64,000 bases of DNA from Burkholderia sp. Ac-20365 (GTDB taxonomy: Bacteria; Pseudomonadota; Gammaproteobacteria; Burkholderiales; Burkholderiaceae), in assembly GCF_017104715.1 (NCBI RefSeq), contig NZ_JAAGPI010000023.1:93938-157937 (forward strand). Direction: 5' to 3'. Shown in pieces: positions 51,827 to 60,257 of the stretch (position 1 is the first letter of the stretch; every line of letters starts with the position of its first letter). The notes below the pieces were generated by a model. It was not told where the DNA came from and searched no databases. It saw only the letters and a program-made list of their open reading frames with translations. The translations under genes were made by a program, and so were the position numbers.

Positions 51827-53101
51827 TCAGTAGATCGGGAAGCGTTCGCACAGCGCGAAAATCTCACGGCGCACGCGCTGTTCGGTGGCGGCATCGCCAT
51901 CGGGATGCGTGCGCAGTGCGTCGAACACTTCCAGAATCAGGCGGCCGATGTCGCGGAACTCCGCGACGCCGAAGCCGCGCGTCGTGCCTGCCGGCGTACC
52001 GAGGCGAATCCCTGAAGTGACCGTCGGCTTTTCCGTGTCGAACGGAATGCCGTTCTTGTTGCAGGTGATGCCCGCGCGTTCGAGCGCCTGCTCGACCTGC
52101 GCGCCCTTCAGACCCTTCGGGCGCAGATCGACGAGCAGCAGATGGTTGTCGGTGCCGCCCGTGACGAGATCGACGCCGCCTTCTTTCAGTACTTCACCGA
52201 GCGCCTGTGCGTTGGCCAGCACGTTGTCGATATAAGTTTTGAAGCTGTCTTCGAGTGCTTCACCGAATGCAACCGCCTTGCCCGCGATCACATGCATCAG
52301 CGGGCCGCCTTGCAGACCAGGGAACACGGCCGAGTTGATCTTCTTAGCGATGTCTTCGTCATTGGTCAGCACGAAGCCGCCGCGCGGGCCGCGCAGCGTC
52401 TTGTGCGTGGTCGACGTCACGACGTGCGCGTGCTCGACGGGATTCGCGTGACGGCCCGCGGCGATCACGCCGGCGATGTGCGCCATATCGACCATCAGCT
52501 TCGCGCCGACGCTATCGGCAATCGCACGGAAGCGCGCGAAGTCCAGCTGGCGCGGATAAGCGGAGAAGCCGGCGATGATCATCGACGGCTTGTGTTCGTG
52601 CGCAAGCTTTTCGACCTGGTCGTAGTCGATGCGCATCGTCTCGCGGTCGACACCGTACTGGACCGCGTTGAACCATTTGCCGGACAGCGCCGGCTTCGCG
52701 CCGTGCGTCAGGTGGCCGCCTGCATCGAGCGACATGCCGAGAATCGTGTCGCCCGGCTTCGCCAGCGCGAGCATCACGGAACCGTTCGCCTGTGCGCCCG
52801 AGTGCGGTTGCACGTTGGCGAAGCCGGCGTTGAAGAGCTTCTTGATGCGTTCGATGGCCAGCGCTTCCACTTCATCGACGAACTCGCAGCCGCCGTAGTA
52901 GCGCTTGCCCGGATAACCTTCCGCGTACTTGTTCGTCAGCACCGAGCCTTGCGCTTCGAGCACCGCGCGCGACACGATGTTTTCCGATGCGATCAGTTCG
53001 ACCTGCGACTGCTGGCGTTCGAGTTCCTTGAGCACCGACTTGCGCACGGCTGTGTCGCGCTCGGCGAGGGTCTGCGAGAAGAAAGGGTTGGCGTTCGACA
53101 T
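51827..53101 (-). CDS. glyA: Serine hydroxymethyltransferase GlyA (betaine-operon copy)
   Basis: 424 residues. PLP site VTSTTHKTLRGPRGG with the Schiff-base Lys, ELIASENIVSRAVLEAQGSVLTNKYAEGYPGKRYYGG N-terminal signature and MVDMAHIAGVIAAG. It converts glycine plus methylene-tetrahydrofolate to serine, clearing the glycine and one-carbon units from betaine demethylation. As first gene of the leftward betaine operon it is probably a second, induced copy beside a housekeeping glyA elsewhere. Confidence 0.95.
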   Translation of the reverse strand: MSNANPFFSQTLAERDTAVRKSVLKELERQQSQVELIASENIVSRAVLEAQGSVLTNKYAEGYPGKRYYGGCEFVDEVEALAIERIKKLFNAGFANVQPHSGAQANGSVMLALAKPGDTILGMSLDAGGHLTHGAKPALSGKWFNAVQYGVDRETMRIDYDQVEKLAHEHKPSMIIAGFSAYPRQLDFARFRAIADSVGAKLMVDMAHIAGVIAAGRHANPVEHAHVVTSTTHKTLRGPRGGFVLTNDEDIAKKINSAVFPGLQGGPLMHVIAGKAVAFGEALEDSFKTYIDNVLANAQALGEVLKEGGVDLVTGGTDNHLLLVDLRPKGLKGAQVEQALERAGITCNKNGIPFDTEKPTVTSGIRLGTPAGTTRGFGVAEFRDIGRLILEVFDALRTHPDGDAATEQRVRREIFALCERFPIY

Positions 53102-53629
53102 GGCTTCCGTTCAGTTGACTTTCAGTTGAGCACTGGTGGCTGAAAAGCGAAAACAGCGTGCGAGGCCAACTGTCCAATTCCGCGCTATCCCTTGACTGGA
53201 CTGGCTTTGCACCACTTGCACCGACGGCTCTATTCTTGTCTTTCGCCCGCCGGGTCAATTTACGATTTCAGACGCGTTCTTTGCCTTTTCCGCCATGCAA
53301 GTCCGTTTTGGACAAGTTGGCAAGAAGCGACCGGTCGTGCTTAATCGCGACTTCAATTGCTGAAATTGAAGTGCTCTGGTCATGGTGCGTTGCAGCGATC
53401 CGATGACGGCCCGGCGGGCGGGCATGGCACCGCATCAGAGCGCAACGGGCTCGCGGAGAGTGCGGAGCTTGCACAGCGACGGTGCGATCGCGCGAATGCA
53501 CTGCCGCATGGTCCTTATCCAGCCAGGGTTTAGCCGTATGGCATGCTTGTTGCGCTCACTCGCAGAATAAGAAAGGCCGTTTCCCCACTCGGCCGTAACA
53601 GAACATCGAGCTGAAGGAACGCCCGAACC
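53102..53629. promoter_or_regulatory. Divergent control region between the glyA operon and gbdR
   Basis: 528 bp with no gene. Contains a perfect palindrome, ACTTCAATT (53350-53358) and AATTGAAGT (53364-53372) with a 5-nt gap, and CAAGTCCGTTTT (53298-53309) with GGCAAGAAGCGACC (53319-53332), partly like the motif before caiX and the second porin but with longer spacing. These are candidate GbdR sites about 200-270 bp before glyA. No riboswitch-like fold was recognised. Confidence 0.6.
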
Positions 53630-54649
53630 ATGTCGCCCGATCGAACCGCGTCGTTGTCGCACTTCGCGTTCATGCCGCTGCCCAACTTCACGATGATCGC
53701 GTTTACGAATGCGATCGAAGTGCTGCGCATGGCCAACTACCTGAGTGGCCAGACGCTCTACCGCTGGTCGATCATCAGCCCTGATGGCGGCTCTGTCACC
53801 GCGAGCAATGGTTTGTCCGTCGACACCGGCCCGGCCGAGTGCGTGGGCACGCCGGACATCGTGTTCGTGTGCGGCGGCATCGACGTGCAGCGCGAAACCA
53901 CACCCGAACATCTATCGACATTGCGCCGCTTTGCGCGTGCGGGTGTTGCGCTGGGCAGCCTGTGCACGGGCACTTATGCACTCGCAAAGTCGGGCTTGCT
54001 GGCGGGCTATGCGTGTGCGATTCACTGGGAGAACATGTCGGCGCTCAAGGAAGAGTTTCCCGACACCCGTTTCCTGAAAGAACTCTTCGTGATCGACCGC
54101 GATCGCGTGACATGTACTGGCGGCGTAGCGCCGCTGGACATGATGTTGAATCTGATCGCGGCGCGCGTGGGGACGCCGCGGGTGACCCAGATTGCCGAGC
54201 AGTTTATTGTCGAGCATGTGCGGGATAATTCTGCGCAGCAGCGTATGCCGTTGGTGGCGCGGCTTGGGTCCGCTAACAAGTCATTGTTCGAAGTTATCGC
54301 TTTGATGGAGAACAATATCGAGGAGCCACTCTCTCGTGAGGAGCTGGCTCGTTTGGCCAATATGTCTCAGCGGCAGTTGCAGCGGTTGTTCCGGGAGCAT
54401 CTTGGGATGACGCCGACTCATTACTATCTGACCTTGCGGCTTCGGCGCGCTCGCGAGCTTTTGCTTCAGACTGATATGTCGATCATGCATATCACCATGG
54501 CTTGTGGGTTTCAGTCTGCTTGCCATTTCAGTAAGAGCTATCGTGATGCGTTTGGGACCGCGCCTACGCGCGAGCGCCGGAAACAGGTTGCGCCGTTGGC
54601 GCATGCAGTGATTAATTCTCTTGCTGGTGCTGTTACTGTGCATGCTTGA
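53630..54649 (+). CDS. gbdR: GlxA-family transcriptional activator GbdR
   Basis: 339 residues. N-terminal PfpI-like domain (FAFMPLPNFTMIAFTNAIEVLRMANYLSG ... GSLCTGTYALAKSGLLAGYACAIHWENM), then AraC HTH (EPLSREELARLANMSQRQLQRLFREHLGMTPTHYYLTLRLRRARELLLQTDMSIMHITMACGFQSACHFSKSYRDAFG). It responds to glycine betaine or dimethylglycine and drives the gbc/dgc genes. It diverges from the operon it controls. From about codon 210 its third positions shift from G/C to T/G, toward repeat element B. Confidence 0.9.
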   Translation: MSPDRTASLSHFAFMPLPNFTMIAFTNAIEVLRMANYLSGQTLYRWSIISPDGGSVTASNGLSVDTGPAECVGTPDIVFVCGGIDVQRETTPEHLSTLRRFARAGVALGSLCTGTYALAKSGLLAGYACAIHWENMSALKEEFPDTRFLKELFVIDRDRVTCTGGVAPLDMMLNLIAARVGTPRVTQIAEQFIVEHVRDNSAQQRMPLVARLGSANKSLFEVIALMENNIEEPLSREELARLANMSQRQLQRLFREHLGMTPTHYYLTLRLRRARELLLQTDMSIMHITMACGFQSACHFSKSYRDAFGTAPTRERRKQVAPLAHAVINSLAGAVTVHA

Positions 54650-54700
54650 GGTTGTTTGATTTGGCTTTGCGGTGCTTTTTTTGTGGTTTGCTTTTGGTGT

Positions 54701-55353
54701 CGCTGGCATCCGCGATTTGTCTTGCCTGCTTCAGGCGTTGCCCCTGTGCGGGGCGGCACTTACTTTCTTTGCCGCCGCAAAGAAAGTAAGCAAAGAAAGC
54801 GGGCTAACACCGCCAGCCCTTGTTATTGCCTGAGGGCCCCCAACGGTTCTTACACTTCACACGGCAACTTCTCAGTCTCCGCCCGTTGCCCGCGCTTCGA
54901 ATGAACGCCTCACCCACTTCAAACACCCATAGCACCGCCAGCGGCAGCGAATGGTTTGCGCCGCCCAGGTGGCAAACTGTGTGTAGGTCGTAGTGCTTCA
55001 CCCGGCAGCGCTCTTACGACACCGATCGTGTTTTCCAGTCCGGAGTGATGTGTGTACGCCGCGAAAGCCTACACACAGTTTGCCGCTATAGAACGTGGGC
55101 AATCTGATGGCACGTGTGGTAACGCGGGAGTGTGAAGCGGGTGAGGCACCGATTCAAAGGCGCTGGCAACGGGCATTGAATGGCAGAACGCCGTTTGAAG
55201 CGGAGGAACTGTTGGGGGCCCTCAGGCGAGAACCAGAACGGGCGGTGTTAGCCCGCTTTCTTTGCTTACTTTCTTTGCGGCGGCAAAGAAAGTAAGTGCC
55301 GCCCCGCACAGGGGCAACGCGTGAAGGGGTAAGTCATATCGCGGATGCCAGCG
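54701..55353 (-). repeat. Palindromic repeat element, copy B (653 bp, inverted relative to A)
   Basis: Same 14-bp ends CGCTGGCATCCGCG (54701-54714; reverse at 55340-55353) and same internal order as copy A. The two arms can be told apart (one has CAGGTGGCAAACTGTGTGTAGG, the other CTATAGCGGCAAACTGTGTG), which shows B lies in the opposite direction to A. Divergence is substantial in the arms, about one third of positions in the centre-near part, with indels. Confidence 0.85.
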
Positions 55354-55387
55354 TAAAGTCAGGCGCAACCACCCCAGCGTCGCAAGA

Positions 55388-55423
55388 CAAAAGCAAAAGC
55401 AAAAGCAAAAGCAAAAGCAAAAG
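55388..55423. repeat. Six tandem CAAAAG hexamers
   Basis: Perfect units 55388-55423, followed by degenerate CAAAAAC/CAAAAC. Lies 20 bp downstream of the LysR stop, in the A+C-rich flank of repeat element B. A simple-sequence tract, probably variable in copy number. Confidence 0.85.
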
Positions 55424-55443
55424 CAAAAACCAAAACCAAACCA

Positions 55444-56364
55444 CTACCCGCCCTCATGCGGCGGCAAATACTCCATCTGAGCCTCTTCATAGAGGCGATA
55501 AATCAGCTCTAGCATCTGAGTCAAATCTTCTGACTCATCCATCACTCGCATACTCATGATAATCGGCGAAACCAGATTGGAATCATCAAGCTCGACATAG
55601 CTGACATCATCGCGTTTAAGACCATAAACGCTACTCGGCACAACAGAAATCCCCTCGCCGGCGGCGACCAGCCCCAACGCTATCTGCAACTCCCGCGTCT
55701 CGTAGATTCGAGCCGGCTCCAACCCGCGATCGCGAAACGCAGCCAACACCTGATCCGCGTAACTCGGCCTCGGCGCCTTCGGGAAAATAATCAAGGTCTC
55801 ATTGAGCAGATCGTGCAGCGACAAAACCGGCTTCAACTCCGATAACGAATGCCCCAGCGGTAACGCGACGATCATCCGCTCCTCGCGCAACACGATCCGC
55901 CTGATACTCGGGTCCTCGTGGCGAATGCGCCCGAACCCGACATCGATCGTGCCTTCCTTCAGCGCCTTGATCTGGTCCATCGTCGACATTTCGTGCAACG
56001 TCAGTTCGACCGCGCTGTGCTCGGTACGGAAGCGCCGGATGATCTTCGGCAACATCCCGTACAGCGTCGAGCCGACAAAGCCGACAGAAAGACTCCGCTC
56101 GATCTTCCCCACGCGCCGCGTCATCGATTCGAGCTCGGCCGTTTGCGCCAGCAATTGCACCGCGTGCGAGTAGAAAAAACGCCCCGTATCCGTCAATTCG
56201 ACAGGCCGCGAATTGCGCACGAACAGCTGCACGCCGAGCAGATCTTCGAGCTGCTGCATCTGCCGGCTCAGCGGCGGCTGCGCAATGTGCAGACGTTGCG
56301 CAGCCCGCGTGAAGTTGCGCTCCTCAGCCACGGCGACGAAATAACGCAGATGGCGCAGCTCCAT
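55444..56364 (-). CDS. benM: LysR-family regulator of the benzoate operon (BenM/CatM-like)
   Basis: 306 residues from the ATG at 56364 (AAGGGG upstream). HTH MELRHLRYFVAVAEERNFTRAAQRLHIAQPPLSRQMQQLEDLLGVQLFVRNSRPVELTDTG (1-62) has the RAAQRLHIAQPPLSRQ form typical of CatR/CatM/BenM. Effector domain includes SLSVGFVGSTLYGMLPKIIRRF and AAGEGISVVPSSV. Divergent from benA across 141 bp with a LysR box. The usual inducers of such proteins are benzoate and cis,cis-muconate. Confidence 0.85.
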   Translation of the reverse strand: MELRHLRYFVAVAEERNFTRAAQRLHIAQPPLSRQMQQLEDLLGVQLFVRNSRPVELTDTGRFFYSHAVQLLAQTAELESMTRRVGKIERSLSVGFVGSTLYGMLPKIIRRFRTEHSAVELTLHEMSTMDQIKALKEGTIDVGFGRIRHEDPSIRRIVLREERMIVALPLGHSLSELKPVLSLHDLLNETLIIFPKAPRPSYADQVLAAFRDRGLEPARIYETRELQIALGLVAAGEGISVVPSSVYGLKRDDVSYVELDDSNLVSPIIMSMRVMDESEDLTQMLELIYRLYEEAQMEYLPPHEGG

Positions 56365-56386
56365 GACGATACCCCTTGGATATTGA

Positions 56387-56403
56387 ACTGATACTAAATC
56401 AGT
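56387..56403. promoter_or_regulatory. LysR-type operator between benM and benA
   Basis: ACTGAT and ATCAGT with a 5-nt gap, a perfect inverted repeat. Overlapping it, ATAC-N7-GTGT (56391-56405) resembles the ATAC-N7-GTAT sites of BenM/CatM proteins. A TATACC box near 56463 may be the benA -10 element. Confidence 0.55.
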
Positions 56404-56505
56404 GTTGGACGCACCGTATGTCCGCCAACTACTCTTCACTCACACGCAGCGCCCTCACAAATTATACCTTTCGGGTTGCGACAAACCCCGTACAGGAGAC
56501 ACGTG

Positions 56506-57873
56506 ATGATCCCCATCTACCCGGACCGCAGTCCGAAGCTCAAGCACATCGACGACTATCTGGTCGAAGACACCGCGCGTGGCGACTATCGCCTGCACCG
56601 CAGCGCATTCACGGACGAAGCGCTGTTCGAGCTGGAAATGCAGCACATCTTCGAAGGCAACTGGATCTACCTCGCGCACGAAAGCCAGATCCCGTCGAAC
56701 AACGACTACTTCACGACCACGATGGGCCGTCAGCCCGTCGTCATCACGCGTAACCGCCAGGGCGAACTCAATGCGCTCGTCAACTCGTGCACGCATCGCG
56801 GTGCCATGCTGTGCCGTCACAAGCGCGGCAACAAAGCGACCTTCACCTGCCCCTTCCACGGCTGGACCTTCAATAACAGCGGCAAGCTGCTCAAGGTGAA
56901 AGACCCCGAAGGTGCGGGTTATCCCGAATGCTTCAACCACGAAGGCTCGCATGATCTGAAGAAAGTCGCGCGCTTCGAAAGCTATCGCGGCTTTCTGTTC
57001 GCCAGCCTGAATCCCGATGTGAAGCCGCTCACCGAGTTTCTCGGCGAGGCCGCGCGCATCATCGACATGATCGTCGATCAATCGGAAGACGGTCTCGAAG
57101 TTCTGCGCGGTTCGTCGACGTACACGTACGAAGGCAACTGGAAGCTGACGGCCGAAAACGGCGCGGATGGCTATCACGTGTCGGCCGTGCACTGGAATTA
57201 CGCGGCGACGACCAACCAGCGCAAGGAAAAGAACGCTGCCGAAGACAAGATCCGCGCCATGGACGCAGGCGGCTGGGGCCGTCAAGGCGGCGGCTTCTAC
57301 GCGTTCGAACACGGTCACATGCTGCTCTGGTCGCGCTGGGCCAATCCCGAAGACCGCCCCAATTTCACCCGCCGCGATGAATTCGCCGCACGGTGCGGCA
57401 GCGAAACCGCGGACTGGATGATCCAGAACTCGCGCAATCTGTGCCTCTATCCGAACGTGTATCTGATGGATCAGTTCGGTTCGCAGATTCGCGTGCTCAA
57501 GCCGCTGTCGGTGAACAGGACGGAAGTGACGATCTACTGCATCGCGCCCAAGGGCGAATCCGATGAAGCGCGCACACGCCGCATCCGCCAGTACGAAGAC
57601 TTCTTCAACGTGAGCGGCATGGCGACGCCCGACGATCTCGAAGAATTCCGTGCATGCCAGCAAGGCTATGCCGCACGCTCGGTCGAATGGAACGACATGT
57701 GCCGCGGCTCGACGCACTGGATCGAAGGCGCGGACGAAGGCGCGCAGAAGATCGGTCTCAAGCCGCTGCTCAGCGGCGTCAAGACAGAGGACGAAGGTCT
57801 CTACACCATCCAGCACCGCTATTGGGTCGAAACGATCCGCGATGCACTCGCGAAAGAAGGGAGCGCGGCATGA
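56506..57873 (+). CDS. benA: Benzoate 1,2-dioxygenase large subunit BenA
   Basis: 455 residues from the ATG at 56506 with AGGAGA 7 nt upstream. Rieske [2Fe-2S] site C95-x-H97, C115-x2-H118 (CTHRGAML ... CPFHGWTF); mononuclear iron motif in NWKLTAENGADGYHVSAVHWNY; family-specific tail EFRACQQGYAARSVEWNDMCRG. It dihydroxylates benzoate to the cis-diol carboxylate with BenB and BenC. Toluate (XylX) and anthranilate (AntA) enzymes are the near relatives; the BenD gene and LysR-type control favour benzoate. Confidence 0.93.
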   Translation: MIPIYPDRSPKLKHIDDYLVEDTARGDYRLHRSAFTDEALFELEMQHIFEGNWIYLAHESQIPSNNDYFTTTMGRQPVVITRNRQGELNALVNSCTHRGAMLCRHKRGNKATFTCPFHGWTFNNSGKLLKVKDPEGAGYPECFNHEGSHDLKKVARFESYRGFLFASLNPDVKPLTEFLGEAARIIDMIVDQSEDGLEVLRGSSTYTYEGNWKLTAENGADGYHVSAVHWNYAATTNQRKEKNAAEDKIRAMDAGGWGRQGGGFYAFEHGHMLLWSRWANPEDRPNFTRRDEFAARCGSETADWMIQNSRNLCLYPNVYLMDQFGSQIRVLKPLSVNRTEVTIYCIAPKGESDEARTRRIRQYEDFFNVSGMATPDDLEEFRACQQGYAARSVEWNDMCRGSTHWIEGADEGAQKIGLKPLLSGVKTEDEGLYTIQHRYWVETIRDALAKEGSAA

Positions 57874-58373
57874 GCACGACTATCACTGCGCCGGCACTCA
57901 CGGATATCCAGACGTTTCTGTACCGCGAAGCACGCCTGCTCGACGACGAGCAATGGGATGAGTGGCTCGAGCTGTATCACCCGGACGCCGTGTTCTGGAT
58001 GCCGTCGTGGGACGACACCGACCAGTTGATCACGGATCCGCAGCGCGAAATCTCACTGATCTACTACCCGAGCCGCCAGGGCCTCGAAGACCGCATCTTC
58101 CGCATCAAGACCGAGCGATCGAGCGCGACGATTCCCGATACGCGCACGAGCCACAACATCAGCAACGTAGAACTTGAGAGCAACGACGATGGCGTCTGCA
58201 CCGTGCGCTTTAACTGGCACACGCTGAGCCATCGCTACAAAACCAATTACAGCTATTTCGGCATGTCGCGTTATGTGATCGATTTCAATGGCGCGTCACC
58301 GCGCATCCTGAACAAGTACGTCGTGTTGAAGAACGACTACATCAATCAGGTCATCGACATCTATCACATCTGA
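57870..58373 (+). CDS. benB: Benzoate 1,2-dioxygenase small subunit BenB
   Basis: 167 residues. Start codon overlaps the benA stop (ATGA), so translation is coupled. The ring-hydroxylating beta-subunit fold is seen in IQTFLYREARLLDDEQWDEWLELYHPDAVFWMPSW, then EISLIYYPSRQGLEDRIFRIKTERSSATIPDTRTSHNISNVELE. It is structural: an alpha3beta3 hexamer with BenA. No catalytic residues of its own. Confidence 0.93.
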   Translation: MSTTITAPALTDIQTFLYREARLLDDEQWDEWLELYHPDAVFWMPSWDDTDQLITDPQREISLIYYPSRQGLEDRIFRIKTERSSATIPDTRTSHNISNVELESNDDGVCTVRFNWHTLSHRYKTNYSYFGMSRYVIDFNGASPRILNKYVVLKNDYINQVIDIYHI

Positions 58374-58449
58374 GCGCTGCATCGTCCGCTACATCGTTCG
58401 CCACATTGGGCAGCAGCACGAGCAGCAATCCGCAGCACAGGAGCAGTTC

Positions 58450-59472
58450 ATGGAACATCGCATCGCACTCCAGTTCGAAGACGGCGTCACGCGCTTCATC
58501 ACATGCCGCGACAATGAAACCTTGTCGGACGCAGCGTACCGGCAAAAAATCAACATCCCGCTCGATTGCCGCGACGGCGCATGCGGCACGTGCCGCGGCT
58601 TCTGCGAATCGGGCTCGTACGATCTGCCTGAATCGAGTTATATCGAAGACGCGCTGACGCCGGAAGAAGCCGCGCAAGGTTATGTGCTCGCATGTCAGAC
58701 GCGTCCGCGCTCGGATTGCGTGATCCGTGTGCCCGCTTCATCGACGGCATGCAAGACGGGCGTTGCGCGTCACGAAGGCACGCTCGCCAACGTGCAGAAA
58801 CTGTCCGACTCGACCATCGAATTTTCTATCGATGTCGATGCACCCGATCAATTGAGCTTTCTCGCAGGCCAGTATGTGAATGTCGAGGTACCGGGCAGTG
58901 AGCTGTCGCGTTCCTATTCATTCAGCTCGGCGCCTGGCGAATCGCGTGTGTCGTTCGTCGTGCGCAACGTGCCTGAAGGCAAGATGAGCACGTATCTGAG
59001 CGAGCATGCGCAGCCGGGGCAACGCGTCGCGTTCTCCGGTCCGTATGGGGCGTTCTATCTGCGCGATGCGACGCGGCCCGTGCTGTTTCTCGCGGGCGGC
59101 ACAGGCATCGCACCGTTCCTGTCGATGCTCGACGTGCTCGCGGCAAAAGACACCGCAAAGCAGCCCGTGCGCATGGTGTACGGCGTGACCAGCGACACTG
59201 ATCTCGTTGCGCTGCCCAAGCTCGATGACGCGCAAGGCAAATTGCAGGACTTCGAATACCGGACCTGTGTCGTCGATCCTTCGAGCGATCACCCGCTCAA
59301 AGGTTATGTGACCGCGCATGTCGACCCCGCGTGGCTGAACGGCGGCGACGTCGACGTGTATCTGTGCGGTCCTGTTGCGATGGTCGATGCGGTGCGTGGC
59401 TGGCTCGGCGATATCGGCGTCACGCCCGCAAGCTTTCACTACGAAAAATTCTCTGCCACCAACGCGGCCTGA
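58450..59472 (+). CDS. benC: Benzoate dioxygenase NADH:ferredoxin reductase BenC
   Basis: 340 residues. N-terminal plant-type [2Fe-2S] ferredoxin with C40-x4-C45-x2-C48 (CRDGACGTCRGFC) and a later Cys in VLACQTRP, followed by FAD (YVNVEVPGSELSRSYSFSSAP) and NADH (VLFLAGGTGIAPFLSML, YLCGPVAMVDAV) domains. It supplies electrons to BenAB. It sits 77 bp after benB and ends 5 bp before benD. Confidence 0.93.
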   Translation: MEHRIALQFEDGVTRFITCRDNETLSDAAYRQKINIPLDCRDGACGTCRGFCESGSYDLPESSYIEDALTPEEAAQGYVLACQTRPRSDCVIRVPASSTACKTGVARHEGTLANVQKLSDSTIEFSIDVDAPDQLSFLAGQYVNVEVPGSELSRSYSFSSAPGESRVSFVVRNVPEGKMSTYLSEHAQPGQRVAFSGPYGAFYLRDATRPVLFLAGGTGIAPFLSMLDVLAAKDTAKQPVRMVYGVTSDTDLVALPKLDDAQGKLQDFEYRTCVVDPSSDHPLKGYVTAHVDPAWLNGGDVDVYLCGPVAMVDAVRGWLGDIGVTPASFHYEKFSATNAA

Positions 59473-59477
59473 CCATC

Positions 59478-60257
59478 ATGAATCAACGCTTCGCAGGAAA
59501 AGTGGTCGTCGTGACGGGCGCGGCGCAAGGTATTGGACGCAGCGTCGCGGTCACGGCCGCGAGGCAAGGCGCGACGGTCGTGCTGTGCGACCGCTCCGAT
59601 TTCGTGCATGAAGTCGCAGCCGAAATCTCTGCGCCGGGCGCGCGCTGCATCGCCGTGATCGCCGATCTGGAAACGTATGCAGGCGCGAGCAAGCTGACGG
59701 ATGCGGCACTCGGCGCATTCGGACGCATCGACGTGCTGATCAACAATGTCGGCGGCACGATCTGGGCCAAGCCGTATCAGGAATACGATGAAGCGCAGAT
59801 CGAAGCGGAAGTGCGTCGCTCGCTGTTTCCAACGCTTTGGTGTTGCCGCGCCGCGTTGCCTTCGATGATCGAACGTAAGGGCGGCGTAATCGTCAATGTG
59901 TCGTCGATTGCAACGCGCAGCATTTATCGGGTGCCCTATGCGGCATCGAAGGGCGGCGTCAACGCATTGACAGCCAGCCTCGCATTCGAGCATGCGGCCG
60001 ACGGCATCCGCGTCAATGCGGTTGCAACGGGCGGCACGGAAGCGCCACCGCGCCGCGTGCCGCGCAACACCGAACAGCAGACGGAACAGGAAGCGCTCTG
60101 GTATCAGGGCATTGTCGACCAGACGAAAGCCACCAGCCTGATGCATCGTTACGGCACCATCGACGAACAGGTCGGCGCGATTCTCTTTCTCGCTTCAGAC
60201 GAAGCGTCCTACATCACGGGCACCGTGCTGCCCGTGGGCGGCGGCGATCAGGGCTGA
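59478..60257 (+). CDS. benD: Benzoate cis-diol dehydrogenase BenD (SDR family)
   Basis: 259 residues. Short-chain dehydrogenase: TGAAQGIGRSVAV NAD motif, NNVGGTI, catalytic Ser in NVSSIATRSIYRVPYAASKGG with Y-x3-K. It oxidises the benzoate diol, releasing CO2 and giving catechol. Fourth and last gene of benABCD; a hairpin follows at 60335. Catechol-cleaving cat genes are not in the window. Confidence 0.92.
   Translation: MNQRFAGKVVVVTGAAQGIGRSVAVTAARQGATVVLCDRSDFVHEVAAEISAPGARCIAVIADLETYAGASKLTDAALGAFGRIDVLINNVGGTIWAKPYQEYDEAQIEAEVRRSLFPTLWCCRAALPSMIERKGGVIVNVSSIATRSIYRVPYAASKGGVNALTASLAFEHAADGIRVNAVATGGTEAPPRRVPRNTEQQTEQEALWYQGIVDQTKATSLMHRYGTIDEQVGAILFLASDEASYITGTVLPVGGGDQG

Larger units (their letters stand above)
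54650..55443. other. Gene-free stretch occupied by repeat element B
   Basis: 794 bp between the converging gbdR and LysR genes: a G+T-rich left flank, the 653-bp palindromic repeat (54701-55353) and an A+C-rich right flank with a CAAAAG tandem run. Nothing else supportable was seen. Confidence 0.6.

Noticed and set aside
53102..53629. Possible glycine riboswitch before glyA
   Set aside because: The conserved core sequences of the glycine aptamer were not seen, and regulation by GbdR explains the context.
40984..55353. Elements A and B as insertion sequences
   Set aside because: No transposase frame is present and the arms are near full-length inverted copies. They look like palindromic repeats, not a classic IS, although a non-autonomous element cannot be excluded.
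55388..55423. CRISPR-like repeat
   Set aside because: Units are only 6 bp with no spacers; it is a simple-sequence tract.
56506..58373. Anthranilate (antAB) or toluate (xylXY) dioxygenase
   Set aside because: An SDR diol dehydrogenase follows, and a LysR gene diverges, which fits benzoate; anthranilate dioxygenation needs no dehydrogenase, and XylXYZL is usually controlled by an AraC protein. Substrate range could still overlap.
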